From contig VFJQ01000035.1 of NCBI GenBank assembly GCA_009885995.1, positions 1 through 64,000 on the forward strand: DNA of 64,000 nt, in the 5' to 3' direction. This DNA comes from Verrucomicrobiota bacterium. GTDB lineage: Bacteria > Verrucomicrobiota > Verrucomicrobiia > Chthoniobacterales > Chthoniobacteraceae. The notes beneath the pieces are model-generated. The model worked only from the letters and a program-made list of their open reading frames with translations. It ran no database searches and had not been told where the DNA came from. The translations under genes and the position numbers were made by a program. Within the stretch, counting starts at the first letter, position 1. Every line of letters begins with the position of its first letter. This document shows, piece after piece, positions 8,827-19,600 of the stretch.

Positions 8827-8918
8827 CCGCGGAGCCTGTTAGATGCCATGAGGGATTGTCTGCGGGCGCCACTGGGCGCTCGCTGGATTTTGTGAAAGCA
8901 AAAACAAACAACCCACTC

Positions 8919-10003
8919 ATGACACCCAACTCTTCAGGGACAGTCGCGGACGGCGGCAAGCCTGAAGCGACGCCTCCAGCATCCCGGCCAAATCCATCGG
9001 CGCGCGTGTGCGCGCTCGGGCTGGACGTGCACATCGCCAGCATCGTGCTCGTGCTCCAGCAAGACTCGCAGCCGCCCCGGCCCGCCCGGCGGCTCAGCCA
9101 CGGCGAACTGCTCGGCCTGGTCCGCGGCCTCATCGCCAGCGGCGCCACGGTCCACTGCGTGCAGGAAAGCTGCGGCTTCGGCTTCGTGCTCCACCGCGAA
9201 CTGGAAGCGGTCGGCGCGCACAGCCACGTCATCACCCCCGTGCGGCTGGACGCCGAGCGGCGCGGGCGCAAGACCGACCGACTCGACGCCCGCGCGCTGT
9301 GCCTGCGGTTGCGCCGCTACCTCGACGGCCACCGCGACGAACTGCGCCCGATCCGCATCCCGGCCGAGGCCGAGCAGCGGCGCCGGGAGCTCTCGCGCCG
9401 GCGCGAATTCCTCGGCAATGAACTCCGAAGGCTCGAAAACCACGGGCGCGCGGTGCTGCTCGAGCATCGCTATCCAACGCTGCCCGCCGGCTGGTGGGGG
9501 CCGCGCAAGTGGAAGAAGACCCAGGCGCTGCTCGACCCGTGGCTGCTGCCGATCCTGGCCAACCTGCGCAAGCTGCTGGTCGAACTCAAGAGCCAGCTCG
9601 ACACGCTGAGCGCGCAACTGGTCGGGAGCCTCCACGGCCAGACGATCCCCAAAGGACTCGGCAGCCTCACCCTCGCCGCGCTCGATGGCGAAGTCTGCGA
9701 CTGGCACCGGTTCAAGAACCGCAAAGCCCCTGGCTCATACACCGGCTGCTGCCCGCGCGAACACAGCAGCGGCGGCAGCTCGTCGAAGCCGTCTGGCGGC
9801 TGCTGCGCTGGAACCCCGGCTGGCACGCCGCGCGCAAAATGATCCAGCGACTCGGTGATAGCGTCGCACAGAAAAAGAAAGCCGTCGTCGCCCTGGCCCG
9901 CCAGCTCATGGTCGACCTGTGGCGCTGGCGCACCGGGCGCTGCCGGCTCGAAGATCTCGGCTTTTGCACCGTGCAGGCCGGAACCGAAACCACCGCAAGC
10001 TAA
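8919..10003 (+). pseudogene. IS110-family transposase, internally deleted and frameshifted
   Basis: ATG 8919 begins a DEDD (RuvC-like) transposase of the IS110/IS1111 group: ARVCALGLDVH supplies the first Asp, and RRGRKTDRLDARAL is the conserved KTDRxDA box. The frame is good to SYTGCCPREHSSGG near 9774. There about 25 residues are missing and the reading frame changes; the family C-terminus (RQLVEAVWRLLRW to LEDLGF) continues in another frame to a stop at 10003. The junction lies in GGCGGCAGC-type sequence, suggesting a small deletion. No inverted repeats are expected for this family. Confidence 0.8.
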
Positions 10004-10715
10004 CCTTCCATCCCACCCATGAACATCCCGACTTTGCGATAGCGGAGCAAAAAGGCAGGGAGGCGCAGTCCGGCGCTGGAGCTGAGCGCGGCTCCCCTCG
10101 GGAAAGCCACGGCTCGTCTGTTAGATGGGACGCGCCCCTTGCCGAGGCTGCGTCGACCCGCGGGCATGACACCTTGGGCGGAACGCGAACGCGTTCCAGT
10201 CCGGATAGGAGCTTGCGTCGGAGTCGAACACTCCCGACCTGCCACAGTCTCGGACCTGCCCGCTCCACTCGCCCCACCGCTGGACGCTCCCACCCCGGGC
10301 GCCGGTTCGGGGGGAACATCCACCCTCCTCCCGCCCCCCGCGCTTGGCACCGCAAAGCCAAGCCCGCCCCAACCCCAACCCCACACCATCGACTAACTAA
10401 TCTTCATCCTCAGTTTGACTGACCTTCATAGGCGCTACAGCGTCGGGTTCGGAACCGAGAGAACGTGCGTCATTCTTCGATTCCTTAGAGGAATCTGCAT
10501 AGCAGGTTCCGTCATGGATGCCAAGCGTTTCGCGTGGTGATGCGGGGAATACGTGCTGATTGCATGATTTCATGCAACCGGACCGCCGTCGAAATCTCGA
10601 CTTCAAAGCGTCGAGTTTGGGAACAAGCTGTGCGCTTTGAGCGCGAACCATAGTGGATCGCTCTTGTGTCGCGGGATTCTTGACTTGCTGCGGCTCCCTG
10701 TCAGCAAGTGCCGTG
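10004..10715. other. Intergenic stretch without a supported gene
   Basis: Frames here are Pro/Ser/Arg-rich and lack family resemblance. It contains an exact palindrome GGAACGCGAACGCGTTCC near 10178 and, around 10540-10575, the inverted word TGCATGATTTCATGCA. The last 300 bases are less GC-rich. A minus-strand frame ending at 10397 is open but unconvincing. The kinase promoter should lie at the right end. Confidence 0.4.
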
Positions 10716-13700
10716 ATGCCCGACGACTCTCGTGAACCTTCCGCCTCCGATGATCTCGGCGGATTAAATCCCGAGGAGCTTTTCGCCCAGGCGCTGCCGA
10801 CGGCAAAGATGCAGCCGACCAGCGACGGCGGGCGCGGCTGGACACCGCCCACGATCGAGGAACTCCAGCGCGTGCTGCCGCTCTACGAGATCCTCGAAGT
10901 GCTCGGCCTCGGCGGCATGGGCGCCGTCTATAAAGGAATGCAGCGCAGCCTCGACCGGCACGTCGCGATCAAGATTCTCCCGCCCGGCCTCGAAGACGCC
11001 GACGTGCATTACGCCGAGCGCTTTAAGGTCGAGGCGAAGTCCATGGCGCGCCTCAGTCACCCCGGCATCGTCGCCGTCTTCGATGCGGGCGAGACCGCGG
11101 ATGGGCTGCTCTACTTCGTCATGGAATTCATCGAGGGCACCGACGTGCAGAAGATGATCGCCACCGGCCCGCTCGAAGCCGAGCAAGCGCTCGCCATCAC
11201 CGCGAACGTTTGCGATGCGCTCGGCTTTGCGCATGAGAGCGGCATCGTGCATCGCGACATCAAGCCCGCGAATATCATGATCGATGCGCGTGGTCGCGTG
11301 AAGGTCGCCGACTTCGGCCTCGCCAAAGTCACCACGCTCGACAGCGGCGGCTTCACCCGCACGAACCTCACCATGGGCACGCCCGACTACATCGCACCCG
11401 AGGCGCTGACTTCCATCGCGCACGTCGATGGCCGCGCCGATCTCTACGCCGTGGGCGTGATGCTCTACACCATGCTCACCGGCAGCATCCCGCGCGGACG
11501 GTTCGCCCTGCCGAGCGGCGTGGTGAAGAAGCTCGACCCGCGCTTCGACGCCATCGTGGACAAGGCCATGCAGACCGACCGCGAGCAGCGCTACCCGAGC
11601 GCCGCGGCGATGCGCGCCGATCTCGACTGCATCCTCTCCGGGCCGATCCCCGTCGCGCTGCCAGCGCCGCGGCGGAGCAAGATGCCGCTGCTCATCGCGG
11701 CAGCCGTCGTCGTGCTCGGCGTGGGTGGATGGTCCGTGTGGAAAAGCACGCACACCAACGCGCCGGGTCCACTCGCCGCGCAGCAAACACAACCCGCGCT
11801 CGAGCCCGGCGCGCGCAAGCTCTGGGAGACGGCCGAGCAGCTCCCGAACACTCCGGGCATCCGTTGGGAAAACGGTGCCGCGCGGCTCGACGGGACGCCG
11901 CTCAGATACAGCGGCACACCGAGCCGCGACGCCATCCTGCGCGCCGACATCCGCATGAACCCCGAGCATTCAGCCCCACAGATAGCGCTCCGTTACCGCG
12001 CGACTCAGCCGGGCGGCGACTCCTACTTCGTCGCTGTGGATGCAGGCAAGGCGAAGGCAAAACTCACCTCTCTACATCTGGGCAAACAGACGGAATTGAA
12101 GTCATGGCCGTTGCCCCGCGTTTACGGTCCCGACGAATGGCTGCGCCTGGAACTGCGCGCCATCGGCGACGAACTCACCGTCAGCGCCGATGGCCAGACA
12201 CTCGGCACCGTGCGTGACACCTCGCATCCCGAGGCCGGAGACATCCAGCTCTTCGCCGTCGCCGACGGCTACTTCCGCAACATCGTCTATGTGCCGCTGG
12301 ACAAAGGCGCTGCTGTCTCCCCATCTCCAAGTCTCTCCGTCTCCCCGTCTGCAATCGCCGCCACGCTCGCCGCGAATCCGGCGAACTGGGTGGACCGCCT
12401 GACGACGGGGAAATGGGAAGCCCCATGGACGCTGGAGAACGGGGTGCTCAAGACCACGGACAAAGCCAAGGCGATGAGCGGCACCGTGGCCACGATGCAG
12501 GATGGGGCCATCCGCGTGCGGGCGCGGGCGAAAGAGAGCACCGGCATCCAATTGCAACTCGTCCTGCGGTCCGGCATCGTCGTCGGAGTGGAGCACACCA
12601 CCGGGAAATACCAGCTCCAGACCAATCTCAATGGCAAAGCCTGCTCACTCATTTACTTCGAGCATCGCAACGGCATCTCCCAGCCCCCTGAGAATCTGTG
12701 GTCGAGCCCACCCGTGCCCGCCGCGCTCAAAGCAAAGACGGAGACCGAGTGGGAGTTTCGCGTCGTAGGCGATGAATTCACCGCCTGGGCCGACGGCCAG
12801 CTCGTCGCCACCGTGCACGACAAGCGCATCCCCAAAGGCGCCGCAGCCTTCACCAGCGATGTGAATCTGGAGATCACCAAAGTGGAGACCATCGACTTTG
12901 CCAGCGGTGCCCCATTTTCAAGTCTCCCCGTCTCCCCGTCTGCAAATGCCGCCACGCTCGCCGCCAATCCCGCAAACTGGGTGGACCGCCTGACGATCGG
13001 GAAATGGGCGGACCTGATGAAGGCGGGGAAATGGCCAGGCTCCTTGGTGCTGGAGAATGGAGTGCTCAAGGCCACGGCCAAGGACAAAGCCAGCAGCGGC
13101 ACCCTGGCAACCATGCAGGACGGCGCGCTCCGCCTGCGAGTGCGGGCGACCGGCAGCACAGACAGACAATTGCAACTGTCGCTGCGCCAGGGCACCGTCC
13201 CAGGAAAGCAGAACTCCACCGGCGGCTACACACTGGTCACCCTCGGCAACGGGCTGGCCTGCACGCTCAATTACTCGGAAAGACTCAACGGCGTCGATAA
13301 GAGCGAACCACTCTGGAGCAAGATGGCTCTGCCCGCTGCGCTCATCGGAAAGAAGGAACTGGAGTGGGAATTGCGCGCCGTGGGTGATGAATTCAGCGTC
13401 TGGGCCGACGGCCAGCTCATCGGCACCGCGCACGACTCACGGGTGCCAACGGGCGGCGCTAATTTCACCACCGACACGGGCCTGGAGATCACCAAGGCGG
13501 AGACCATCGACTTCGCCAGCCTCTCTGCATCTCCCAGTTTGCCAGCATCCGCCGATGCAGCCCTTCGGGTCGCCTCCGGCGAGCTGTCTCGCTCCGCTCG
13601 TCTCCCCGTCTCCCCGTCTTCACCCTCCGCCAGCTACCCGAAGCCCGCCGCATGGATCGACGCCACGAATGAGGTGGGCGTCAAAATGGGGGACGTCAAG

Positions 13701-14171
13701 GCCGGGGTGCTCGATGAGGGTCAGTTGCGTATGACCAAGGGTGCCAGCATCCCGGTAGCAGGCGGGCGGGAGTTTCATAACGCCGTGGTGCGCATCACCT
13801 GCACGCACAACGCGTCCATCTTCCTGCGCCAACGCGACAGGGCCCGCTACAATGCCATGGCTGGCAGCAAAGGAGGCGGCTTCATCGATTTCAATGACCC
13901 CGCGCAAAACGCCAACACCAACGTGAAGAGGGAGAATGGAATCCCACCTGCAAACTTCGATCCCGAGGCCGAGCACGAGATCGTCTTCGCCGTGCAGGAC
14001 GACCGGTTCACCCTGTGGGTCGATGGCGTGGAGAAGACCACCCTGCGCGACAGCACCCTCGCCCGCGGATCGATCGGCGTGCAAGTGAACACCGCCGACG
14101 GCATCACCGGCACGGTGCGCATCCGCAAGATCGAATACGCCGAGCTGCCAGACGTGCCTCCAGTGAAATGA
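10716..14171 (+). CDS. Transmembrane Ser/Thr protein kinase with repeated sensor domains
   Basis: A 1151-residue eukaryotic-type (Hanks) kinase. The glycine loop GLGGMGAVYKG is near residue 62, the ATP-binding Lys of VAIKIL at 85, HRDIKPANI at 179-187 and DFGLAK at 199-204, so the catalytic set is complete. One membrane helix follows at about 323-345 (MPLLIAAAVVVLGVGGW). The outside part has a chain of LamG/DUF1080-like beta domains: two near-identical units begin ANPANWVDRLT, with WADGQL and FASGAP-type ends, flanked by two more distant units. Ser/Pro linkers (SLPVSPSANA) join them. One linker contains the 45-bp hairpin repeat in frame. ATG 10716 is chosen over 10653 because it gives a plausible cytosolic start. 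It is followed by a nucleotidyltransferase and sigma factor gene, suggesting a signalling group. Confidence 0.9.
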   Translation: MPDDSREPSASDDLGGLNPEELFAQALPTAKMQPTSDGGRGWTPPTIEELQRVLPLYEILEVLGLGGMGAVYKGMQRSLDRHVAIKILPPGLEDADVHYAERFKVEAKSMARLSHPGIVAVFDAGETADGLLYFVMEFIEGTDVQKMIATGPLEAEQALAITANVCDALGFAHESGIVHRDIKPANIMIDARGRVKVADFGLAKVTTLDSGGFTRTNLTMGTPDYIAPEALTSIAHVDGRADLYAVGVMLYTMLTGSIPRGRFALPSGVVKKLDPRFDAIVDKAMQTDREQRYPSAAAMRADLDCILSGPIPVALPAPRRSKMPLLIAAAVVVLGVGGWSVWKSTHTNAPGPLAAQQTQPALEPGARKLWETAEQLPNTPGIRWENGAARLDGTPLRYSGTPSRDAILRADIRMNPEHSAPQIALRYRATQPGGDSYFVAVDAGKAKAKLTSLHLGKQTELKSWPLPRVYGPDEWLRLELRAIGDELTVSADGQTLGTVRDTSHPEAGDIQLFAVADGYFRNIVYVPLDKGAAVSPSPSLSVSPSAIAATLAANPANWVDRLTTGKWEAPWTLENGVLKTTDKAKAMSGTVATMQDGAIRVRARAKESTGIQLQLVLRSGIVVGVEHTTGKYQLQTNLNGKACSLIYFEHRNGISQPPENLWSSPPVPAALKAKTETEWEFRVVGDEFTAWADGQLVATVHDKRIPKGAAAFTSDVNLEITKVETIDFASGAPFSSLPVSPSANAATLAANPANWVDRLTIGKWADLMKAGKWPGSLVLENGVLKATAKDKASSGTLATMQDGALRLRVRATGSTDRQLQLSLRQGTVPGKQNSTGGYTLVTLGNGLACTLNYSERLNGVDKSEPLWSKMALPAALIGKKELEWELRAVGDEFSVWADGQLIGTAHDSRVPTGGANFTTDTGLEITKAETIDFASLSASPSLPASADAALRVASGELSRSARLPVSPSSPSASYPKPAAWIDATNEVGVKMGDVKAGVLDEGQLRMTKGASIPVAGGREFHNAVVRITCTHNASIFLRQRDRARYNAMAGSKGGGFIDFNDPAQNANTNVKRENGIPPANFDPEAEHEIVFAVQDDRFTLWVDGVEKTTLRDSTLARGSIGVQVNTADGITGTVRIRKIEYAELPDVPPVK
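13557..13604 (+). repeat. Covarying hairpin repeat, copy 2, in frame inside the kinase gene
   Basis: CCCTTCGGG (13561-13569) is followed by stem TCGCC-TCC-GGCGA (13570-13582) and the constant block GCTGTCTCGCTCCGCTCG (13583-13600). It reads AALRVASGELSRSARL in the kinase frame and lies in a linker between extracellular domains. Compared with copy 3 the stem differs but stays complementary. Confidence 0.75.
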
Positions 14172-14216
14172 GCCCGCCTTGCCTCGCGTCCCATCTCCCG
14201 CTACGCTCGCGCCACG

Positions 14217-14441
14217 ATGACTTACGAAGAGCTCTCCGACGAATGGAAGGAATGGCTGGACCTCAGCCCCATCGAACGTTTCCGGCAGAGCGAGTTGATC
14301 TTCGCGCAATACCTAGCCATGGGAGGCAGCCTTGATCCCGACCCCGATCCGACAAGTCCTTTCGACGATGCGAGCCAATGGCGTGCAGGCGCTGCTCATG
14401 GGCGGGCAGGCCTGCGTGTTCTACGGCGCGGCGCAAGTTAG
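14217..14441 (+). CDS. Small partner protein upstream of a nucleotidyltransferase
   Basis: A 74-residue frame beginning MTYEELSDEWKEWLDLSPIE, followed by RFRQSELIFAQYLAMGGSLD. Short acidic proteins of this layout (W..WL.LSP.ERF, then GGSLDP.PD) sit upstream of nucleotidyltransferase-like genes in many bacteria. The last 36 residues overlap the downstream gene in another frame and may be only a shadow. Function is unknown; a role as partner or antitoxin is an inference from position only. Confidence 0.5.
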   Translation: MTYEELSDEWKEWLDLSPIERFRQSELIFAQYLAMGGSLDPDPDPTSPFDDASQWRAGAAHGRAGLRVLRRGAS

Positions 14442-15087
14442 CAAGGACATCGACTTCCTCCTGCTCGCCGACCCGGCAAACTATGCGCGGCTGCACGCCG
14501 CGCTGACGACCCTCGCGGCGCGGCGCATCGCCGTGCCGCGGTTCGATCCGGAGGCCCTGGCACGCGGCCACGCGGTTCACTTCCGCTGCTCGGCCGCAGG
14601 CGTCGAGGAACTGCGCGTGGATGTGATGACCCGGCTGCGCGACCTCGCGCCCTTTGCCGAGCTGTGGGCACGGCGCACCGTCTTCGCCGACGCGACCGGT
14701 GAGGAATTCCACCTGCTGAGCATCCCCGATCTGGTGCAGGCGAAAAAAACCCAGCGCGCGAAGGACTGGCCGGTCATCGAACTGCTCGTCGCCATCCAGC
14801 ATCGGGAAAACGCCGCCACGCCCCGCGCGGACTGGGTGGACTTCTGGCTGCGCGAAGCGCGCACGCCGGAGCTGCTGCGGGAGCTCGCCGCCCGCTTCCC
14901 CGCCGAGGCCCGCGCGCTGCGCGCCGCCCGCCCGCTCCTCGCCCTCGCCCCGGCGGACGACCTGGAGCCGCTGCGCGCCGCGCTGGATGCGGAGACGCGC
15001 GCCGAGCAGGCCAAGGACCGCGCCTACTGGGAGCCGCTGAAGCGGGAGATGGAGGAATTCCGCCGCCAGGAACGCGTCGCTCCATGA
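14332..15087 (+). CDS. Nucleotidyltransferase-like protein
   Basis: A 251-residue protein. The start LLMGGQACVFYGAAQVSKDID matches the nucleotidyltransferase fold of the MNT/AbiEii type: GG helix, then KDID with two metal-binding acidic residues. A helical C-terminus rich in Ala/Arg follows. The TTG at 14332 keeps the expected first helix (IRQVLSTMRANGV); ATG 14368 would cut it. It overlaps the small upstream gene by about 110 bp and the sigma gene downstream by ATGA. Such proteins can be toxins that nucleotidylate tRNA or kinases, but nothing here fixes the target. Confidence 0.7.
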   Translation: MIPTPIRQVLSTMRANGVQALLMGGQACVFYGAAQVSKDIDFLLLADPANYARLHAALTTLAARRIAVPRFDPEALARGHAVHFRCSAAGVEELRVDVMTRLRDLAPFAELWARRTVFADATGEEFHLLSIPDLVQAKKTQRAKDWPVIELLVAIQHRENAATPRADWVDFWLREARTPELLRELAARFPAEARALRAARPLLALAPADDLEPLRAALDAETRAEQAKDRAYWEPLKREMEEFRRQERVAP

Positions 15088-15812
15088 GCCCGCGCGCCGA
15101 CGGCAAATTTCCCACCACGCACTGGACGCTGATCGCGCGGATCAAGTCGGCCGATGAAGCTGTCGCGGCCCGCGCGCTCGATGAGCTGTGCGCGCAGTAT
15201 CACTACCCCCTCTACTGCTATCTGCGGCGGCGCGGGTGCGAGCATCACGATGCGCAGGATGTGCTGCACGATTTCTTTGCGAAGCTGCTGCGCCTGCGCG
15301 CGCTGGAGCGGATGGAGGAATCACGCGGGCGGCTGCGCGGCTACCTCGCCGCGGCCCTCGGGCGGGGCCTGCACGACTGGCGGCAGAGCGAGGCGCGGCG
15401 CGAGCAGCCGGCTGGCGCGCACGGGCTCGACTTCGAGGCGATAGAGGATCGCTATCAGCGCGAACGCTTCAAGGATAGCGATACGCCCGACCGCGTCTTC
15501 GAGCGCAAGTGGGCGCTGGAGCTCCTCCGGCAGGTGATCGACAAGCTCGCCGTGCGTTATGAGCAGCGCGGCCGCAGCCCGCTCTTCGCCGCGCTGCGCC
15601 CGGTGCTGGAAGGCGGCGGCAGCCTGCGCGGCGGGGATACCCGCACGCTGGCCACGGGGCTCGGGATGAGCGATGAGGCGCTGCGCGGTGCGCTGAGCCG
15701 ACTGCTGGGCGAATTCCGCGAGGAGATGCAGGCCGAGGTGCGCCTCACCGTGGAGGATGCCGCGGAGGTGCCCGACGAGCTGACCTATCTGCAAGGGCTC
15801 TTCCGGCGGTAG
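15084..15812 (+). CDS. ECF-type RNA polymerase sigma factor
   Basis: A 242-residue sigma-70 family protein. Region 2 is recognisable (TTHWTLIARI at the front, LDELCAQYHYPLYCYLRRRG, then DAQDVLHDFFAKLL, the core-binding helix). A C-terminal helix-turn-helix-like region (LATGLGMSDEALRGALSRLL) would contact the -35 box. The TTHWT start and lack of a partner anti-sigma gene are typical of the group found next to protein kinases in Planctomycetes and Verrucomicrobiota. It overlaps the previous gene by four bases. Regulation by the kinase at 10.7-14.2 kb is a reasonable inference. Confidence 0.85.
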   Translation: MSPRADGKFPTTHWTLIARIKSADEAVAARALDELCAQYHYPLYCYLRRRGCEHHDAQDVLHDFFAKLLRLRALERMEESRGRLRGYLAAALGRGLHDWRQSEARREQPAGAHGLDFEAIEDRYQRERFKDSDTPDRVFERKWALELLRQVIDKLAVRYEQRGRSPLFAALRPVLEGGGSLRGGDTRTLATGLGMSDEALRGALSRLLGEFREEMQAEVRLTVEDAAEVPDELTYLQGLFRR

Positions 15813-15814
15813 CC

Positions 15815-15906
15815 TTTGGACTGCGGCAGCTTGCTACGGGGGGCGCTGGCCGCCGCGGAGCAAGCTCCGCCGACCGAAAGCGCCAGCAAGCTGGCGCACT
15901 CCACGG
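15815..15906. repeat. Double-hairpin repeat (REP-like)
   Basis: Two strong hairpins share the centre AGCAAGCT: GCGGAGCAAGCTCCGC (15855-15870) and GCGCCAGCAAGCTGGCGC (15880-15897). The ends TTTGGACTGCGG and CGCACTCCACGG are imperfect inverted copies. This layout resembles dispersed palindromic repeats that I associate with Verrucomicrobiota intergenic DNA. It directly follows the sigma factor stop and could also act as a transcript end. Confidence 0.6.
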
Positions 15907-15984
15907 CGCTTCGCGCGCAAACTTTTTTTAGATTCCGCGTCACGATGGACGGCGAGACCGGTAACCGCGTGGTGAAGACCGATC

Positions 15985-16143
15985 ATGCGCCTGCTCACAT
16001 TTCCCTCAGCCTCCAGCCCCGGCTACGTGGCCACGCAGCCTTTCCCCGCCACGCCGAGGAAGTGGACCTGCCGCGCCATCTATCGCGTGGGCGACGCGCA
16101 GGCGGGCCAGTGGGGCCAGACGGCAACCGTGACGGTGGGATGA
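15985..16143 (+). pseudogene. C-terminal fragment of a hypothetical family
   Basis: A 52-residue frame from ATG 15985 ending RAIYRVGDAQAGQWGQTATV. The tail parallels the end of the hypothetical protein at 57298-57993 (EYRLRYWEDSAPTGEWTPWR). It is probably the last 50 residues of a related gene left behind by deletion; a small intact protein cannot be excluded. Confidence 0.4.
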
Positions 16144-16699
16144 AGACTCCGGGCCTGGACCACGGAGCAACGATTCTTGGGGAGGGGGGCCGAAGGTGCG
16201 CGGCTTGGGAAGCCTGTGTGCCTGAGAGCCAACGCCGGTCAGGAAAGCCGGTCGGAGGGGTTGGGCGATTCGGGGGAACCGCTCAACTCCGCCCTCTGGG
16301 CACTGACTCACGGAGCACTGACGACGGCTCCACCCGCCATGTCCTTCGACCCCGCCCAGCTCCAGGCTGTGGCCGATAAACTCGATGAACTGCTCGCTGC
16401 GACAAAGCGTGAGCCGCCACACATGCATCGCGATGCCGCCACTCGCCACCGAAAGGACTCCGCAAATTGGGTTGCGCGGGCCGGTCGGGGTGCCAGTCTC
16501 GGCGCGTTTTTTCGAGACCACCTCTCTGGCTATTTGCCGGACTGGCTATTTGCCGGAATTCGCGCGGAGGAACGTTCACTCCAGCAGTCGCGCCAGTTCC
16601 GCTGAGTCAGCACCGCGGCGCTTTCCCGGATTCGCTGCCGCGGACTTTACCAAACCCATGTCCGCGGCGGCGCGTGCCACCCATAGACCCCGACTCTCC
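16144..16699. other. Region before the giant lyase gene, no firm gene
   Basis: One short frame, ATG 16339 to 16605, begins [20 protein letters not shown] and looks like a protein for its first 25 residues, then turns into Arg/His-rich sequence, so it is probably a remnant. Frames running from 16385 into the giant gene give an implausible N-terminus. The promoter of the giant gene is expected in the last 100 bases, but no clear -35/-10 pair is seen. Confidence 0.35.
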
Positions 16700-19600
16700 A
16701 TGAAACACCGCTCCCTCCTCACCATCCTGCTCTGCCTGCTCGGCAGTCCCGCCTTCGCTACCACGCAGGAGCTGCTCACCAACGGCGGCTTCGAGCCGCC
16801 TTACAACGCCGTCAGCGGCACGACCGGGGGCGGCACGGTGAGTGGGAACTTTCCGAGCGGCTGGACGGACAACTCGCGTAACCAGGGCAAGCAGACGAAC
16901 AACATCTACAGTCAGGAGACCACGGGCACCGTCAGCGGCTCGGCTTTCAAGGCGATCCTCGCGGCGGACTCGGCGGGCGCGAACCCGGCACCGTCGCTCG
17001 CCATTTACCAGACAATGAACGCCGTGCCGGGGCGCACGCTCACGGCTTCGGTGTGGATGAAGGCGTCCGCGAATACGACGGCCACGATGAACTTCCTGCT
17101 CACGACTTCGCCCTTCACCAGCCGCGGATCGAGGTCGTGCAGTGTGACGACGAGCTGGCAGCAGTTCACGCTCACCTCGAACACGCCTGCCACCACAGAG
17201 ACGGATCGCATGGAGATCCGCTGCTCGTCGGCAGTGACGCTGTGGCTGGATGAGGCGAGCATCACGGTGCAGGCGGGCATCAGCCCGTTCATCGTCTCGC
17301 CCAGCGGCTCGGACACGACGGGCGATGGCTCGCTGGCCGCGCCTTTCCAGACCATCGGCAAGGCGGTGTCGCAGGTCTATCCCAGCGACACGGTGCAAGT
17401 GCGCGCGGGCACTTATCGCGAGACCATCACGCCGACGCAGAGCGGAACGGCGAACGCACCGATCACCATTCAGAATTACAACAACGAAGCCGTCACCGTG
17501 ACCGGCGCGGATGTGGTCGCCGGGCCGTGGACGGCGGGGGTCAACGGGGTTTTCACCGCAGACGTGGGATGGGACCTGACCGGGGGAAAGAACAATGTCT
17601 TCGTCGATGGCGCGATGGTTCACGAAGCGCGGGAGCCGAACTACGGCGCCGGTGACCTGCTGCACCCCGCGACGGTGAGCATGACGCGCGATGCGACCAA
17701 CACCAACCTCATCACCAGCGCCACTTTCAGCGGCAAGCCGGACAATTTTTACGCCGGTGCGCGCTGGCACGCGGGCATCAACGAGAAATGGAACTGGAGT
17801 GCCGGAACGATCGGCAGTTCGACGGGTAGCACGGTCACGTTGAGCACTTCGTCCGTGCCCGTGTTCACGGGCGCGGGGGCGGGCTACGTCTATGGCCTGC
17901 TCAGTCTGCTGGATGCGGACAACGAATGGTTCCTGCAAACCAACACGAGCGCGCCGCACACGCTCTCGCTGCGCATTGCGGGCCAAGCCGATCCCGCCAG
18001 TCACAGCGTCGAGATGCGCCGCCGCACCTACACGCTCGACTGCAATGGGAAGAACTACATCGTCGTCCGCGGCCTGAATCTGCGCTGCGGCGATGTGCGG
18101 ATGAATGGCACCGGCGATGTGCTCGACCGCTGCGAGGCCAGCCACCTCAGCCACTTCCTCACCTACGGGAGCGGCTACAACGTCACCAACGGCATCGTGG
18201 TCAGCGGCACGGGCAACACCGTGAGCAACTGCACGGTGCATGACACGGCGGGCTGCGGCCTGCTGATCTCGGGCACCGGGCATCTCATCACGCGGAATGC
18301 GATCTCCAACACCGACTACAGCGGCACCTACTCGGCAGGCATCGCGCTGAATGCGAACAGCTCGGGCCACACCGTGACATTTAACACCGCGCATCACTCC
18401 GGGCGCGACATCCTCTATCTCGGCGGCGGCAGCTCGGGCAACGTGGAGTTTACCCAAGGCGGGCATTTCATCGGCTACAATGACTTTTATGAGCCTGGCC
18501 AGATGGCCAAAGACCTCGGGTGCATCTACACCTACTCGACCAATGCCCAAGGCGCGACCGGCAGCGCCACACGCATCGCCTACAATTGGTGCCACGACGA
18601 TACGGTGCCGAGCGGCCTTCGCATCCTGATCTATTTCGACAACTGGGACCGAAACTACATCGTCGATCACAACGTCTGCTGGAACGGAACGGGCGACGCC
18701 GGCATCCGGATGAATGGGCCGAATTCCGGCCACAAGATCTATCACAACACGCTCTACAACTGCGACGACGCCAACACGCATACCTTCACGGCGATCTTGC
18801 CGCAGTCGAGCAACCCGGACACCACCTTCTTTTACACCGGCGCGACCTACGCGGCCCCTGACCTGCGCAACAACCTCTTCCTCGCCACCACGCCGGACGC
18901 AGTGCTCACCAGCAGCGGCACGCGGGACTTTCGACCAAAGGCAGGCACCACCGCGATCGACAGCGCCACGCTCATCGCCGGCTATAACGACACCTTCACC
19001 GGCGTGGCTCCCGACACCGGCGCGTATGAAGTTGGCGGGCCATATTGGGTGCCGGGCGTGAATGGTTGGGCCATCGATCAGGTGGTCGTCGCGAGCAGTG
19101 GCGCGAGCAATGTGAGTGTGACGGGTGCGACGACGACGAGCGCGACGGCCAATGGCACGCTCATCTCCGCCGGCACGGCGGCGACGACGGTGGCGCTGTA
19201 TTGGGGCACGAGCGATGGCGGGACGGTGCCCGGCGCGTGGGGAAATGTCTTCACTCTCGGCACGAACTTCTCCGGTAGCTACGTGGCCCTCGCGCAGGTG
19301 CTCGCGAATCTCACGCCTGGCAGCACCTACTCGTATCGCTACCGCGCGACGAACACGACCAACGACGTGTGGACCGATCCGCAGAGCTTCACCACGCCGA
19401 GCGATACCACCTCGCCAACGATCAGTGGCACCTTCTCGCCGCTCGCGCTGACGACCGGTGTGGGCACGAGCGTAGCTTTGCCGGACTACACCGGGCAGGC
19501 GGTGACGAGTGATAACATCGGCGTGACCAGCGTGACACAGTCGCCTGCCATCGGCGCGGCGCTGGTCGCGGGCACGACGCACGTGACGCTCACCGCGCAC

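Noticed and set aside
10540-10575. Possible attachment site (TGCATGATTTCATGCA)
   Set aside because: A similar TGCATGAT word near 32907 suggested an att pair with the island integrase, but the shared part is only about eight bases and is expected by chance.
10397-10852. Minus-strand frame of 151 residues
   Set aside because: It overlaps the kinase start, and its composition does not look like a protein apart from a short acidic end.
14368-14441. Conserved C-terminus of the small gene at 14217
   Set aside because: The nucleotidyltransferase reading of the same bases has strong family motifs; the overlapping end of the small gene is probably a frame shadow, so its true length is left open.
16607-19600. 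Minus-strand open frame of 997 residues
   Set aside because: It is the Arg/His/Ala-rich complement of the giant lyase gene; long antisense frames are common at this GC content. The same holds for 21503-23725 and 51159-53141.
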